This document shows positions 46,118-54,850 of a stretch of 64,000 nucleotides of DNA, one piece after another (within the stretch, counting starts at the first letter, position 1; each line of letters starts with the position of its first letter). Source of the DNA: Vibrio tapetis subsp. tapetis (lineage in GTDB: Bacteria; Pseudomonadota; Gammaproteobacteria; Enterobacterales; Vibrionaceae); the NCBI RefSeq assembly GCF_900233005.1, contig NZ_LT960612.1, forward strand, positions 620,001 to 684,000, in the 5' to 3' direction. The notes under the pieces are model-generated. The model was not told where the DNA came from. It did no database searches and worked only from the letters and a program-made list of their open reading frames with translations. The translations under genes were made by a program, and so were the position numbers.

Positions 46118-48463
46118 ATGGCATTATCTCGTGGCTTATTGAACATCAAGACTAGGCTAGGTCTTGCAAAACAATTGCTTATAGGGCTTTCCTTGATTGG
46201 GAGCTTGTTTGCAATTACATCAACATTGGCGGAATCATTTTGGGATTATCAGCGGGGGATCACACGAAGTGACGCTGTGATATCTTCTATTGATTCACAC
46301 TACTTACCTCGATTAAAGCAGAGTATTATTACTGCTGATAAGTATCAATTGGAACTGATTGCCAAAGAGCTTTACAGCTTGCCGGAAATTCAGTCTCTGA
46401 CCGTATTCAACAATTGGCATGAACTGGTTAGCTTAGGTGTTGGTTCAGCATCAAGCCAAGCTATTACGTGGCCCATTTTGACGGCGAATAATGCAGGCAT
46501 TAAGACCGTTAGTGAAATAACGGTTAATCTGGCTTCACCGTTATCCATGGCGACGGATTTTGATCATCTCAGGCGTATTTTCTCGACTCAAGCCCTACTC
46601 GCTATTTTCATTTTGTTTGGTTTCTATCTTTATGTGAAAAAAAGCATTATAGCTCCGATGAGGGAGTTAGCGTGTCATGTTGGTGAGATGGATACCGATG
46701 GCCTACCTAAAACGATAAAATTGCAATCTCGCATTTTTAAAGACGAAGTTACCCTTTTTAATCAAGGTTATAACAACTCTGTTGAGACAATCCGAAATAC
46801 ATTCGTAGAAGTGTCAGATCGTTGCTTGGAGGCTGAAGAGGCGAAAAAGCGAAAAAGCGAGTCTATGGCGACGGTAAGCCATGAAATTCGAACTTCTCTA
46901 AATGGCGTGTTTGGGTTGATTAGCTTGCTAAAAGAGAAGCCGAGTGAAATTGAGCTTAAAGAATATATCGGATTGCTACAGAACACCGCCGAGAGTCTGC
47001 AAGATCTGGTGAATGACATTCACGACTTATCTCAAATTGAAGTTGGTGAATTGTCTTTGTCCTCAGGCATGATCAATATTGCTGAGATGGTTGAAGATAT
47101 CGATGCCTCTTTTAGGAGAAGAGCAACGGAAAAAGAGCTCTTATTTCAGTGTACGGTGGACTCCAGTATTAACCCTCAACTAGTCGGAGACAAAGCGAGG
47201 CTGCGCCAAGTCTTGAGGAACTTGGTAAGTAATGCAGTCAAATTTACGGAAAACGGCTATGTGCTGTTGGATATACAGCATTTGGCTTACGATGATGACT
47301 CCGAAACATTGCTAATCGAGGTGAAAGACAGCGGTATTGCCAAAGAGCAGCATGAGACTATTTTTGAGCAAGCTTTTTGTGAAGACAGTGAGGGGCGCAC
47401 TTGTCGCAAAAATACCGGTATTCGGTTGGGGATCTCTCGTCATTTGGTTCGCCTTATGGGGGGAGACCTGAAAATTGACAGTGAGCCTGGTTTAGGGAGT
47501 CATTTTTTCTTTACCTTGCGATTGGCCACTCACCAAGATACGCAAACGAAACACGAGCAGAATGAAGAAGCATTACCTAGAGTTCTTGTGGTTGATGACA
47601 GCCCATTTAACATGAAGATTACATCGCTGCAGTTGTCTAAAATGGGGCTGGATGTCCATAGTTGCGGTGATGAAACGCAGGTTATAGACCTATTGGCAGA
47701 GGCTCAACGAGAGGATCAGCCTTTTCAACTTATCGTGTTAGACAAGAACATGCCCCAGATTGATGGCGTAGATCTTGCGGCTTCGTTGCAGCAAAAACTG
47801 TCCGAGCCTATTCCGGCTGTACTGATGATTTCTGCCGAAGTATTGGATTATCAAGATTTGAAACCCCACGGTATAGATAGCTACTTGAGTCGGCCCTATC
47901 GTGGTGAAGAGTTGGAGCAGCAGGTCGTCGATTTGTTGCGTCCGGTCGTGGATCAGTACGTAGGTATGCTACAAGATAAACAGCCCAGTTCCCGTGACAG
48001 TGCGATTCAAATCTTGCTGGTGGAAGATCAACTGTCAAACCAAGTGGTGATGAAAAAAATGTTGCAGAGATTAGGGGTCGAAGTCGATATCGCCAAAAAT
48101 GGTCGGATTGCGGTTTCAAAATGCGCAGTAAATTATTACAATCTTGTCTTTATGGACTGCCAAATGCCGATTATGGATGGCTTTGAAGCAACGATGTCGA
48201 TTAGAAAAATGGAAATGGGCAGCACTTCTCGAGTTCCAATTGTCGCACTTACTGCAAACGTATTGGCAGAAGAAAAAAACCGCTGCTTCGAGTCTGGAAT
48301 GGATGGGTTTGTTTCCAAGCCTGTTAACTTTAGTAAGCTATCTCATACGTTGCGCAGCCATATAGCGACGTTTGAATTTTTAGTCGAGCAAACGTCGTCT
48401 CCTTTTCAGACTTCACTTAGTTCCTCGGACGACAAGCAGACAACCCACCATGGCAAAATGTGA
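46118..48463 (+). CDS. hybrid sensor histidine kinase with two receiver domains, atypical ATP site
   Basis: A 781-residue kinase. TM1 (18-38) and TM2 (158-175) bound a small periplasmic domain; HisKA follows with H255 (ATVSHEIRTSLNG), then HATPase (N box LRNLVSNAVKFTENG), and two receivers with D542 (IVLDKNMPQIDG) and D680 (VFMDCQMPIMDG). Odd points: the G1 box reads VKDSGIAKE rather than DxGxG, the G2 box reads NTGIRLGIS rather than GTGLGL, and the first receiver has SRPY where Lys-Pro is expected (K to R592). The second receiver keeps K734. It may have low or altered kinase activity. No partner HPt or regulator is adjacent. Confidence 0.88.
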   Translation: MALSRGLLNIKTRLGLAKQLLIGLSLIGSLFAITSTLAESFWDYQRGITRSDAVISSIDSHYLPRLKQSIITADKYQLELIAKELYSLPEIQSLTVFNNWHELVSLGVGSASSQAITWPILTANNAGIKTVSEITVNLASPLSMATDFDHLRRIFSTQALLAIFILFGFYLYVKKSIIAPMRELACHVGEMDTDGLPKTIKLQSRIFKDEVTLFNQGYNNSVETIRNTFVEVSDRCLEAEEAKKRKSESMATVSHEIRTSLNGVFGLISLLKEKPSEIELKEYIGLLQNTAESLQDLVNDIHDLSQIEVGELSLSSGMINIAEMVEDIDASFRRRATEKELLFQCTVDSSINPQLVGDKARLRQVLRNLVSNAVKFTENGYVLLDIQHLAYDDDSETLLIEVKDSGIAKEQHETIFEQAFCEDSEGRTCRKNTGIRLGISRHLVRLMGGDLKIDSEPGLGSHFFFTLRLATHQDTQTKHEQNEEALPRVLVVDDSPFNMKITSLQLSKMGLDVHSCGDETQVIDLLAEAQREDQPFQLIVLDKNMPQIDGVDLAASLQQKLSEPIPAVLMISAEVLDYQDLKPHGIDSYLSRPYRGEELEQQVVDLLRPVVDQYVGMLQDKQPSSRDSAIQILLVEDQLSNQVVMKKMLQRLGVEVDIAKNGRIAVSKCAVNYYNLVFMDCQMPIMDGFEATMSIRKMEMGSTSRVPIVALTANVLAEEKNRCFESGMDGFVSKPVNFSKLSHTLRSHIATFEFLVEQTSSPFQTSLSSSDDKQTTHHGKM

Positions 48464-48477
48464 TGTCCTCTTGATAT

Positions 48478-48508
48478 AAAAATAGCGCTCATTGAGCGCT
48501 ATTTTTTT
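48478..48508. terminator. bidirectional terminator
   Basis: AAATAGCGCTC, loop ATT, GAGCGCTATTT and T run, between the convergent hybrid kinase and PCuAC genes. Confidence 0.9.
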
Positions 48509-48534
48509 GCGTTATTTATATTGGTGAACCTAAA

Positions 48535-48555
48535 TTAGCACTTAGCACTTAGCAA
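48535..48555. repeat. 7-bp tandem repeat at the end of the PCuAC gene
   Basis: TTAGCAC, TTAGCAC, TTAGCAA: three units, ending one base before the PCuAC stop codon TTA (48557-48559). On the minus strand the unit is GTGCTAA, closely related to the CTGCTAA unit at 29840. Confidence 0.9.
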
Positions 48556-48556
48556 T

Positions 48557-49015
48557 TTAGTGCTTATGTTTATGCTTCATACCTTTCATTACTTTTTTAA
48601 TCGGCGTCGTAATGGTTTGCGTATCACCATTTTTCATCGTGAGCGTAAGTTCAATGCTGTCGTCTTCAGCAAACGGCTTTTTAAGGTCAAAAAACATAAT
48701 GTGTAAACTGCCTGGCTTTAGTGTTGCCTTGCCATTAGCGGGGACTTCGATTTCAGACACTTGGCGCATCTTCATCACGTCACCTTCTTTTACGTGGTTA
48801 TGAAGTTCGACTGTTTCAGCCGCAGGCGTTGTGGCAGAAACAACGTAGCGCGCAACATCATTGTTATTGTGAAGCATCATAAATGCGGCACTTGCTGGAG
48901 CATTCGGTGGCGTGGCTCTTGCGTAAGGGTTATGAACTTCAAGAGGTTCAAGAGACGCGGCTTGTGCTAGTGGGGTCAGAAGCAAGGCGGTTAACAGTAG
49001 GGGCTTGAGTTTCAT
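48557..49015 (-). CDS. PCuAC copper chaperone
   Basis: A 152-residue periplasmic copper chaperone with a signal peptide (MKLKPLLLTALLLTPLAQAA). The Met/His copper ligands sit in the AAFMMLHNNND, TVELHNHV, MKMRQV and SLHIMFFDLKKP segments as in PCuAC. The C-terminal GMKHKHKH tail may add metal-binding. It passes copper to cytochrome oxidase assembly. Its ATG overlaps the SCO1 stop (TAATG). Confidence 0.9.
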   Translation of the reverse strand: MKLKPLLLTALLLTPLAQAASLEPLEVHNPYARATPPNAPASAAFMMLHNNNDVARYVVSATTPAAETVELHNHVKEGDVMKMRQVSEIEVPANGKATLKPGSLHIMFFDLKKPFAEDDSIELTLTMKNGDTQTITTPIKKVMKGMKHKHKH

Positions 49016-49629
49016 TATTGTTCCTTAATTATGGACGTCATCGCCGCAACGATTGGTGCAGGAGACAAAGTATGTGGAACTTTGGTTATTAATGTTCCAT
49101 CTGGTTTAAGAAAATAGAAATAAGAGCTGTGGTCGAGTGTGTATTTCATCACTGAATCTTTCATTTCGGTTTTGCGAAATATCACGCCGTATTTGTCCGC
49201 TAACGGTTTAGTTATGTTTAATGGCGCAGACAGCCCTTCAATATTTGGATGAAAATAGTGAGCATAAGTCGCTGAATCTTCGGCACCATCTCTTTCTGGG
49301 TCTAATGAAATGAACATGGGTCTAAAATAATCTAATTGTTGTTTGTCTAGTTCATTTAGGGCACCAGCAAGCATCGCGAGCGAAGTTGGGCAAACATCAG
49401 CGCAGCGGGTAAAACCAAAATAAACAACGCGCACTCGAGGGTCGTTAGCATCAAAGATGTCGACGCTTTTATTGTCTTTTCCTGTCAATACGGGATGTAC
49501 CGAAGACGCCTGTTGTTGTACTTTGTGATCCGTTTCTGCTTGTACTTTTGCTTGTTCATCAAGGTAGGCTTTAGTGCTGACACCTAATGCGAACGCGACA
49601 ACAATGGCAAGAGACCAGTTTTTATTCAT
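49015..49629 (-). CDS. SCO1/SenC copper metallochaperone
   Basis: A 204-residue SCO family protein anchored by an N-terminal hydrophobic segment (SLAIVVAFALGVS). The CxxxC copper site is TRCADVCPTS and the His ligand lies in YTLDHSSYFYFL. It delivers copper to the CuA centre of cytochrome oxidase or acts as a thiol oxidoreductase. It overlaps the upstream gene by four bases (ATGA) and the downstream PCuAC gene by one. Confidence 0.93.
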   Translation of the reverse strand: MNKNWSLAIVVAFALGVSTKAYLDEQAKVQAETDHKVQQQASSVHPVLTGKDNKSVDIFDANDPRVRVVYFGFTRCADVCPTSLAMLAGALNELDKQQLDYFRPMFISLDPERDGAEDSATYAHYFHPNIEGLSAPLNITKPLADKYGVIFRKTEMKDSVMKYTLDHSSYFYFLKPDGTLITKVPHTLSPAPIVAAMTSIIKEQ

Positions 49630-50063
49630 CGTTCCATCCTTATTGCTACATTCATTTTATGATCTTGTCCTGTAATGGTTCCTAGCCAAGTCATGCTGTC
49701 TGTCGTACATACTGGCAGCAATAATACCCCTTGGTAGATGCCTTCCTCATTTTTAGCGAGTTTGAAGCGCAACGTACCCATTTCCATTTCCATACCGCTG
49801 AGTTCCATTCGTAATTGTTCAGCATCGCTGTTTGGCCACGTGACGGAAAGTACCGTGGGTTTTAAGGGATGCAGGACATTTTGTTCAAGTTGCGCGCTCA
49901 TGTCTCCTTGCGTGCAATTTTCGCTACTTAGGTAACAGTATTGAGAAAGGTCGATAGGGTCGTTAGAAGATTTTATTAATGCCAAGAAATCTTGTGCGTA
50001 GAAGCCTGTAGCAAGAGCCGCTACCACTAAAGTCATGGGCATGAGTTGTTTTGTCTGAATCAT
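49626..50063 (-). CDS. membrane-anchored hypothetical protein of the copper operon
   Basis: A 145-residue protein with one N-terminal hydrophobic anchor (MPMTLVVAALATGFYAQDFL), the rest periplasmic. It contains CYLSSENC and a single later Cys, and a methionine-rich GMEMEMGTLRF segment that could bind copper (inference). It is the first gene of the operon and overlaps SCO1 by four bases, so it is likely involved in the same process. I recognise no named family. Confidence 0.75.
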   Translation of the reverse strand: MIQTKQLMPMTLVVAALATGFYAQDFLALIKSSNDPIDLSQYCYLSSENCTQGDMSAQLEQNVLHPLKPTVLSVTWPNSDAEQLRMELSGMEMEMGTLRFKLAKNEEGIYQGVLLLPVCTTDSMTWLGTITGQDHKMNVAIRMER

Positions 50064-50556
50064 GGCGTCGCTTCCTTAGAGGACTGAAAACAGCGTATCA
50101 GCAGTCAGATAATGGCGGCGATGTTACCACAAAGTCTTACTTTTTAATGGATTAGGTTACGTTAATGTGAGGTTAGCTTTGACCGTTTACCTTTCTACAA
50201 AGGATGAGTTCTTCAAAGACGTGAGCTTTAGATTAAAAGGTTTTGTGATGTGAAGTAGAACGAATAAGAGTGTAAATTTATGTAAATTATGGGGCGTTAT
50301 TTGTTGCCGTTAGATCTCCCTTATCGCTTTCAACTATATGAACAGTTTGATCTTTTCAAAAAACAGAACAAACTTTGATTAAATTTCATCCGAATAAATA
50401 CGATATTAAATAATTTTCAATTCTATCAATAGCTAATACAGTGTTTACTTATCATTTTCTCTCTCCATTCCTCACAATGGCTCATTATTGTGTTATTCGT
50501 ACGGTATATGAGAGTTAAGAATCGATTTGGATAATTACAGTTTGAAAGGAAATGAA
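50064..50556. other. intergenic region, nothing recognised
   Basis: About 490 bases upstream of the glycosyltransferase and of the copper operon. It is AT-rich with no strong hairpin or known operator. Confidence 0.5.
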
Positions 50557-51519
50557 GTGGAATTAGTAAAGAACAGCAAAGGCAAGGAAGACATTGTGCT
50601 GTCAGTGATCGTTCCCTATTTCAATGAGAGAACCGTGCTACCTATTCTCCATGCAAGACTGGTTAAGGTTCTTAACGAATTGCCTGATTCTTGTGAGATT
50701 GTTTATATCGATGATGGAAGCACGGATAAAAGCCATGAAATTATTGATGGATTTGATGATGAGATTACGTGTTCTCGAAGTATTGTATTGAGTCGGAATT
50801 TTGGTAAAGAAGCGGCGATGAGTGCGGGTTTAAAGTACTGCCGAGGTGAGGCTGTGATCCTTCTTGATGCTGATTTACAAGATCCTCCGGAACTCATACC
50901 CGACATGATGGCTAAATGGCGAGAAGGTTACGATGTCGTAAATATGCAGCGAAGCGAGCGCTTAGGTGAAACACGCATGAAGCGTGCATCTGCCGCTCTT
51001 TTTTATCGACTGTTGAACTCGTTAGTTAAGAATAATATTCCTGAAAATGTTGGAGACTTTCGCTTACTGAGCCGCAGAGTTGTTGATCACATTAATGAAC
51101 TGCCCGAACGAAACCGATACATGAAAGGTTTGTTTGTGTGGCCAGGTTTTGATCACGCCACAATTCAATATCAGCGTGATTCTCGCTGTGCTGGTGAAAC
51201 CAAATGGAATTATTTTAAATTGTTGGGGCTTGCTGTTGATGGGATCACTTCTTTCTCTATCAGACCTTTGCGCTTAGCGACTTTCTTTGGCTCCATTGTT
51301 GCTTTAGGTGCTCTCATTTTTGGCGGGTTTATTGTGGTAAAGACGCTTATTTTTGGCGAAAGCGTTTCTGGCTACCCGACAATAATGGTTGTACAGCTAG
51401 CTTTAGGCGGAATTCAGTTGTTGAGTATCGGATTACTTGGCGAGTACATCGGCGAATTTTTATTGAATCGAAAGCAAGGCCTGTCTATGTGGTTAAAAGC
51501 TTGCAAGATAGACAGTTAG
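50557..51519 (+). CDS. family 2 glycosyltransferase (GtrB/ArnC-type membrane enzyme)
   Basis: A 320-residue GT2 enzyme of the polyisoprenyl-phosphate glycosyltransferase kind. The catalytic domain has VIVPYFNE, YIDDGSTDKS, VILLDADLQDPPE, NVGDFRLLSR and a WNYFKLLGLAVDG segment; two C-terminal membrane helices follow (about 235-255 and 270-290). The start is taken as GTG at 50557 because AAAGGA lies six bases ahead; an earlier TTG at 50527 is in frame. No flippase or partner glycosyltransferase is adjacent, so acceptor and sugar are unknown. Confidence 0.88.
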   Translation: MELVKNSKGKEDIVLSVIVPYFNERTVLPILHARLVKVLNELPDSCEIVYIDDGSTDKSHEIIDGFDDEITCSRSIVLSRNFGKEAAMSAGLKYCRGEAVILLDADLQDPPELIPDMMAKWREGYDVVNMQRSERLGETRMKRASAALFYRLLNSLVKNNIPENVGDFRLLSRRVVDHINELPERNRYMKGLFVWPGFDHATIQYQRDSRCAGETKWNYFKLLGLAVDGITSFSIRPLRLATFFGSIVALGALIFGGFIVVKTLIFGESVSGYPTIMVVQLALGGIQLLSIGLLGEYIGEFLLNRKQGLSMWLKACKIDS

Positions 51520-51694
51520 CAAAAGAAGCGAAAATGCCTGTAGATTCAGCGACAAAGTAGGGTTGTTTCAATTGGTCAGCGTCAAGGCGACTTCGTTTTA
51601 AGCGAAGTTCACATAAATGTTGTATTGGTTTACTTGAATCGAGTGAAGAAAATCAATAGCCTTACGGCTGACTATTGGTTCGACGGACAAAACA

Positions 51695-52276
51695 ATGAGT
51701 GCATTGACTGAGCAACAAGAACAAGCCATTTCAACATTTAAAGAAAATCTTCACCTTCCTGGCGGTGGGTTTCATGCTCTGATTGTTGAGTTATGTAAAG
51801 AGTACCAATTGCCTTTTCAACAGGTTCGTTCAGTGCTTAAAAAGTCACAAACTGCCGTTGAGAAAAAAATTCGGTTGGATTTTACTCATATCAGCGCAAG
51901 TGATTTAACCAAAGAAAATTGGTTGGCAATCATCGAACAGGCTCTGATCCCTTTAGCTGAAGCAACTCCAGCCGTTATGGAGAGCTTAAGTCAGCATGAA
52001 CCCTACCAGAAGGCTGTTGCATGTATTAAGCAAGGTGTCGCTGATGAAGCTCAAAGACAGCATCTTCTTGTTGAATTAGAGGTGATATATGAGCAGCAAG
52101 TATGCAAGCCGCTTAAAGCGATGCTTTATACCACGGTTCTGTATTGGGAGTTGAGTGAAGACGTCTTCAACATGAATAAAGAACTACGCCTTAAATTCAG
52201 TGATTACCCGCAATATATGGACGCGACAGAACATTTGTTCGAGTTATGGCAACAAGTGAAAAGTGCTGCCATATAA
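51695..52276 (+). CDS. hypothetical soluble protein
   Basis: A 193-residue mostly helical cytoplasmic protein with no signal or membrane segment. No family is recognised. Its N-terminus (EQQEQAISTFKENLHLPGGG) and late region with EVIYEQQVCKPLKAMLYTTV are the most distinctive parts. It ends 11 bases before the convergent glpC stop. The frame is clean, codon use is like that of neighbours and an AAG-type ribosome site may be present, so it is likely real. Confidence 0.65.
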   Translation: MSALTEQQEQAISTFKENLHLPGGGFHALIVELCKEYQLPFQQVRSVLKKSQTAVEKKIRLDFTHISASDLTKENWLAIIEQALIPLAEATPAVMESLSQHEPYQKAVACIKQGVADEAQRQHLLVELEVIYEQQVCKPLKAMLYTTVLYWELSEDVFNMNKELRLKFSDYPQYMDATEHLFELWQQVKSAAI

Positions 52277-52286
52277 CGGGCACTCT

Positions 52287-53510
52287 TTATTTTAGCGCGA
52301 GTGCAATAAGACTAATGGGGTGAATGGTATCTAGCCCTGAGTTCTCCTCAATTTGCCATTTACAGGTTTCGCAATCGGTGATGGCATAGTCTGCCCCTGA
52401 CGCTTTGATGGTTTCAAACAAATGCCGGCCAATCTTCATCGACACATCGTAATTTTCTTCTTTGAATCCATAGGTGCCGGCTAATCCGCAGCATTCGCTA
52501 TCTAAAACAATGACCTCTAGCCCTGGAATCATTTTGAGTAATTCTATGGTGAATATAGCACCGCCGCTGCGCTCAAGATGACAAGGTGTGTGGTAAACAA
52601 TGCGTTTATTGATTGGCTTCATTTTCGGCATGTTACCGCTCATAAATTCATGCAGTAAAAAGCGAGTTACGTACTCTATTCGGTCAGCAACACCGCTGTT
52701 GTCGACTTTCAGTACATGCGGGTACTCCTGCTTTAAAGTGAACGAGCAAGTGGAAGAGGTCGATAAAATCGTGGTGTTGTAAGTATCGACGGTATTTTGT
52801 AATTGCTTAACGTTTAACTCCGCGTTCTTTCTCGCTTTGTCATGAAACCCGTTGGCAATCAGCGGGACACCGCAGCACTTCTCTTTATCGAGTAAACGAA
52901 CACCGATACTCATGGCGTTCATGACCTTGATGAAATCTTTACCAAGTTGTGGATGATTATAGTTAACATAACAGCCGTGAAAGTAGGCCACCTGCCTTGG
53001 ATAAAGAGGCTGGCTGGTGCAGTTTTGTTTATACCAGCGTCGAAAGGTGCCATGAGAGTATTTTGGTAATGACTTGTGATCGTGCACACCGATGGTTTTA
53101 TGCATGATCTTCTTAACGATTGGAATTGAGGTCGCAAAATTAACCACGGGTGCAAAGGGCGTTGCTATGCTACCGAACAGGTCGGTATGGCTAAGTACAA
53201 AGTCTCGCATGGTTTTGGGGTTTATTTTTCGTTCGCCAAATTCGCCTCTAGCAACGGCGATCATGTCGCCAATCTTCACTCCAGAAGGACAGGCCGTTTC
53301 ACAGCGTTTACAGTTGGTACAGTGCTTTAGTGCTTCATCATAAAAAGCTGGGCTTTTCATTCGTAGCCTTTCACCGTCAGGGCCACATTCTTTTGGACCT
53401 GGATAGTCAGGATTGGCTTTAGCCACTGGGCAGTAGACGGTGCAGACGGTGCATTTTAGGCACTGATCAAAGCTGGTGTCTCTTCGGATCGGCGTTAAAG
53501 TGTCACTCAT
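52287..53510 (-). CDS. glpC: GlpC, anaerobic glycerol-3-phosphate dehydrogenase iron-sulfur subunit
   Basis: A 407-residue membrane-associated subunit. Two [4Fe-4S] motifs are present (CLKCTVCTVYCPV and CTNCKRCETACPSG), followed by two CCG domains (KCCGVPLI and ECCGLAGTYG). It links GlpAB to menaquinone. Its ATG overlaps the glpB stop by four bases. Confidence 0.95.
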   Translation of the reverse strand: MSDTLTPIRRDTSFDQCLKCTVCTVYCPVAKANPDYPGPKECGPDGERLRMKSPAFYDEALKHCTNCKRCETACPSGVKIGDMIAVARGEFGERKINPKTMRDFVLSHTDLFGSIATPFAPVVNFATSIPIVKKIMHKTIGVHDHKSLPKYSHGTFRRWYKQNCTSQPLYPRQVAYFHGCYVNYNHPQLGKDFIKVMNAMSIGVRLLDKEKCCGVPLIANGFHDKARKNAELNVKQLQNTVDTYNTTILSTSSTCSFTLKQEYPHVLKVDNSGVADRIEYVTRFLLHEFMSGNMPKMKPINKRIVYHTPCHLERSGGAIFTIELLKMIPGLEVIVLDSECCGLAGTYGFKEENYDVSMKIGRHLFETIKASGADYAITDCETCKWQIEENSGLDTIHPISLIALALK

Positions 53511-54850
53511 AATGAAGCCTCCGATTGAACGTGGTGCTCGACTTGATCAAACTCTGTCGGTGTCAGTGTTTGGTTTGCAGCATGAAAGCCAGTACAGATC
53601 GCCACTCCGCCACCGGAGCCTTCTGCGATGGGGTTGTAGTGAGCCAAAATAGCCCCAGCGCAAAACAGGTTGGTGACGGTGTGTTGCTTAATGCTAGGGT
53701 TTAATTTGTGGTTGGTGACGGCGCCCATTTCCAAAAATGGATGCGATTGCTCAGTGAAGAAGTCGTGTTGATGCCAATTTTCGCGCTGTTGATAAGAAGC
53801 CAGATCGAGGCCAAAAACAGGTTCGGTGATCTGCTGGTGGCTCGCGTGTAAGCCTTGGCTAAAAAAGCTGCCTGTTGCTAAGATAAAGCGCTTGGCTTGC
53901 AGGGTATGATCTTGCAGATTTCGTGTGTAGATTTTCTCTAACTGCGCGGTTTGTCCGCTGTATTTGAACTCTCCGCTTACGACTTGGTCACCACGTAGGT
54001 GAACGCCGCCTTGACGGATAAACGCTCGGCTCATTGCTTCCTCTAAACGAATGCCAAGTAATGATGGCGGCATCGTCGGGACTTCATGTATACGTAATCC
54101 GGTTAAATCTCGAAGCTTATTGAGCCATATTAGGCCATCTCCATTTCCCATGATCGCTGGCATCACAACCAAATCGGATGGTGCCGCAATACGAAGCAGT
54201 TGATCGGCAAAGGCTTTGAGTGCGTCATCATTGCGCAGTAATCTTGCTATATCGATAGATCGCAATTCACACGGGTTGCGCTTCAAGTGCTCAAAACCTG
54301 GCACGGTTACCCGGGCGCACGAAATTGCGAGCCTCTCAAAGGCCGCATAGCGACGAAAGTTGTCGGCGGCTAATTCAGGGTGAAAATCTCGAAACCCATC
54401 AATACCAACGAAAGTGACTTTACTCAATTCTTGGCAATCAAGATCGGTAGGCATCTGATAAATGAAAGGTTGGGATAGCCAGGTCGATTTCAGTGTTCCT
54501 AATGGGGTAATTCGTAGGTGGTTACATCCGTCGTCTTGATGCGTTAACGGAATACCTAACGAGGTCATTAGTGTCTGATACCATTCTAGCGCAGGCCAAA
54601 TATTATCATTGCCTAGTTTGCTATAAGGGTGATGAGGCGCGAGTTGAGCGAGTGCTCTTAGCCCTTGATGCGGCTTATCGACGTCGCAGCCATTAGGCAG
54701 CTTTGCAAGTACGTCAATCGAGCCTGATGAGAAGTGCAGGGCACTTTGACCATGAGAAATGACAGCAGTCTTACGACCAAGCTCTAAACTGCGCAACGCC
54801 GCACTATAACCTGCAAGGCCGCCTCCAATCACTATCGTATCGAAATTCAT
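53507..54850 (-). CDS. glpB: GlpB, anaerobic glycerol-3-phosphate dehydrogenase subunit B
   Basis: A 447-residue flavoprotein subunit. The N-terminal dinucleotide fold reads VIGGGLAGYSAALRS, and the C-terminal FAD-contact segment includes GGVAICTGFH. Works with GlpA and GlpC to convert glycerol-3-phosphate to dihydroxyacetone phosphate anaerobically. It starts within the glpA stop (four-base overlap) and ends within the glpC start. Confidence 0.94.
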   Translation of the reverse strand: MNFDTIVIGGGLAGYSAALRSLELGRKTAVISHGQSALHFSSGSIDVLAKLPNGCDVDKPHQGLRALAQLAPHHPYSKLGNDNIWPALEWYQTLMTSLGIPLTHQDDGCNHLRITPLGTLKSTWLSQPFIYQMPTDLDCQELSKVTFVGIDGFRDFHPELAADNFRRYAAFERLAISCARVTVPGFEHLKRNPCELRSIDIARLLRNDDALKAFADQLLRIAAPSDLVVMPAIMGNGDGLIWLNKLRDLTGLRIHEVPTMPPSLLGIRLEEAMSRAFIRQGGVHLRGDQVVSGEFKYSGQTAQLEKIYTRNLQDHTLQAKRFILATGSFFSQGLHASHQQITEPVFGLDLASYQQRENWHQHDFFTEQSHPFLEMGAVTNHKLNPSIKQHTVTNLFCAGAILAHYNPIAEGSGGGVAICTGFHAANQTLTPTEFDQVEHHVQSEASL

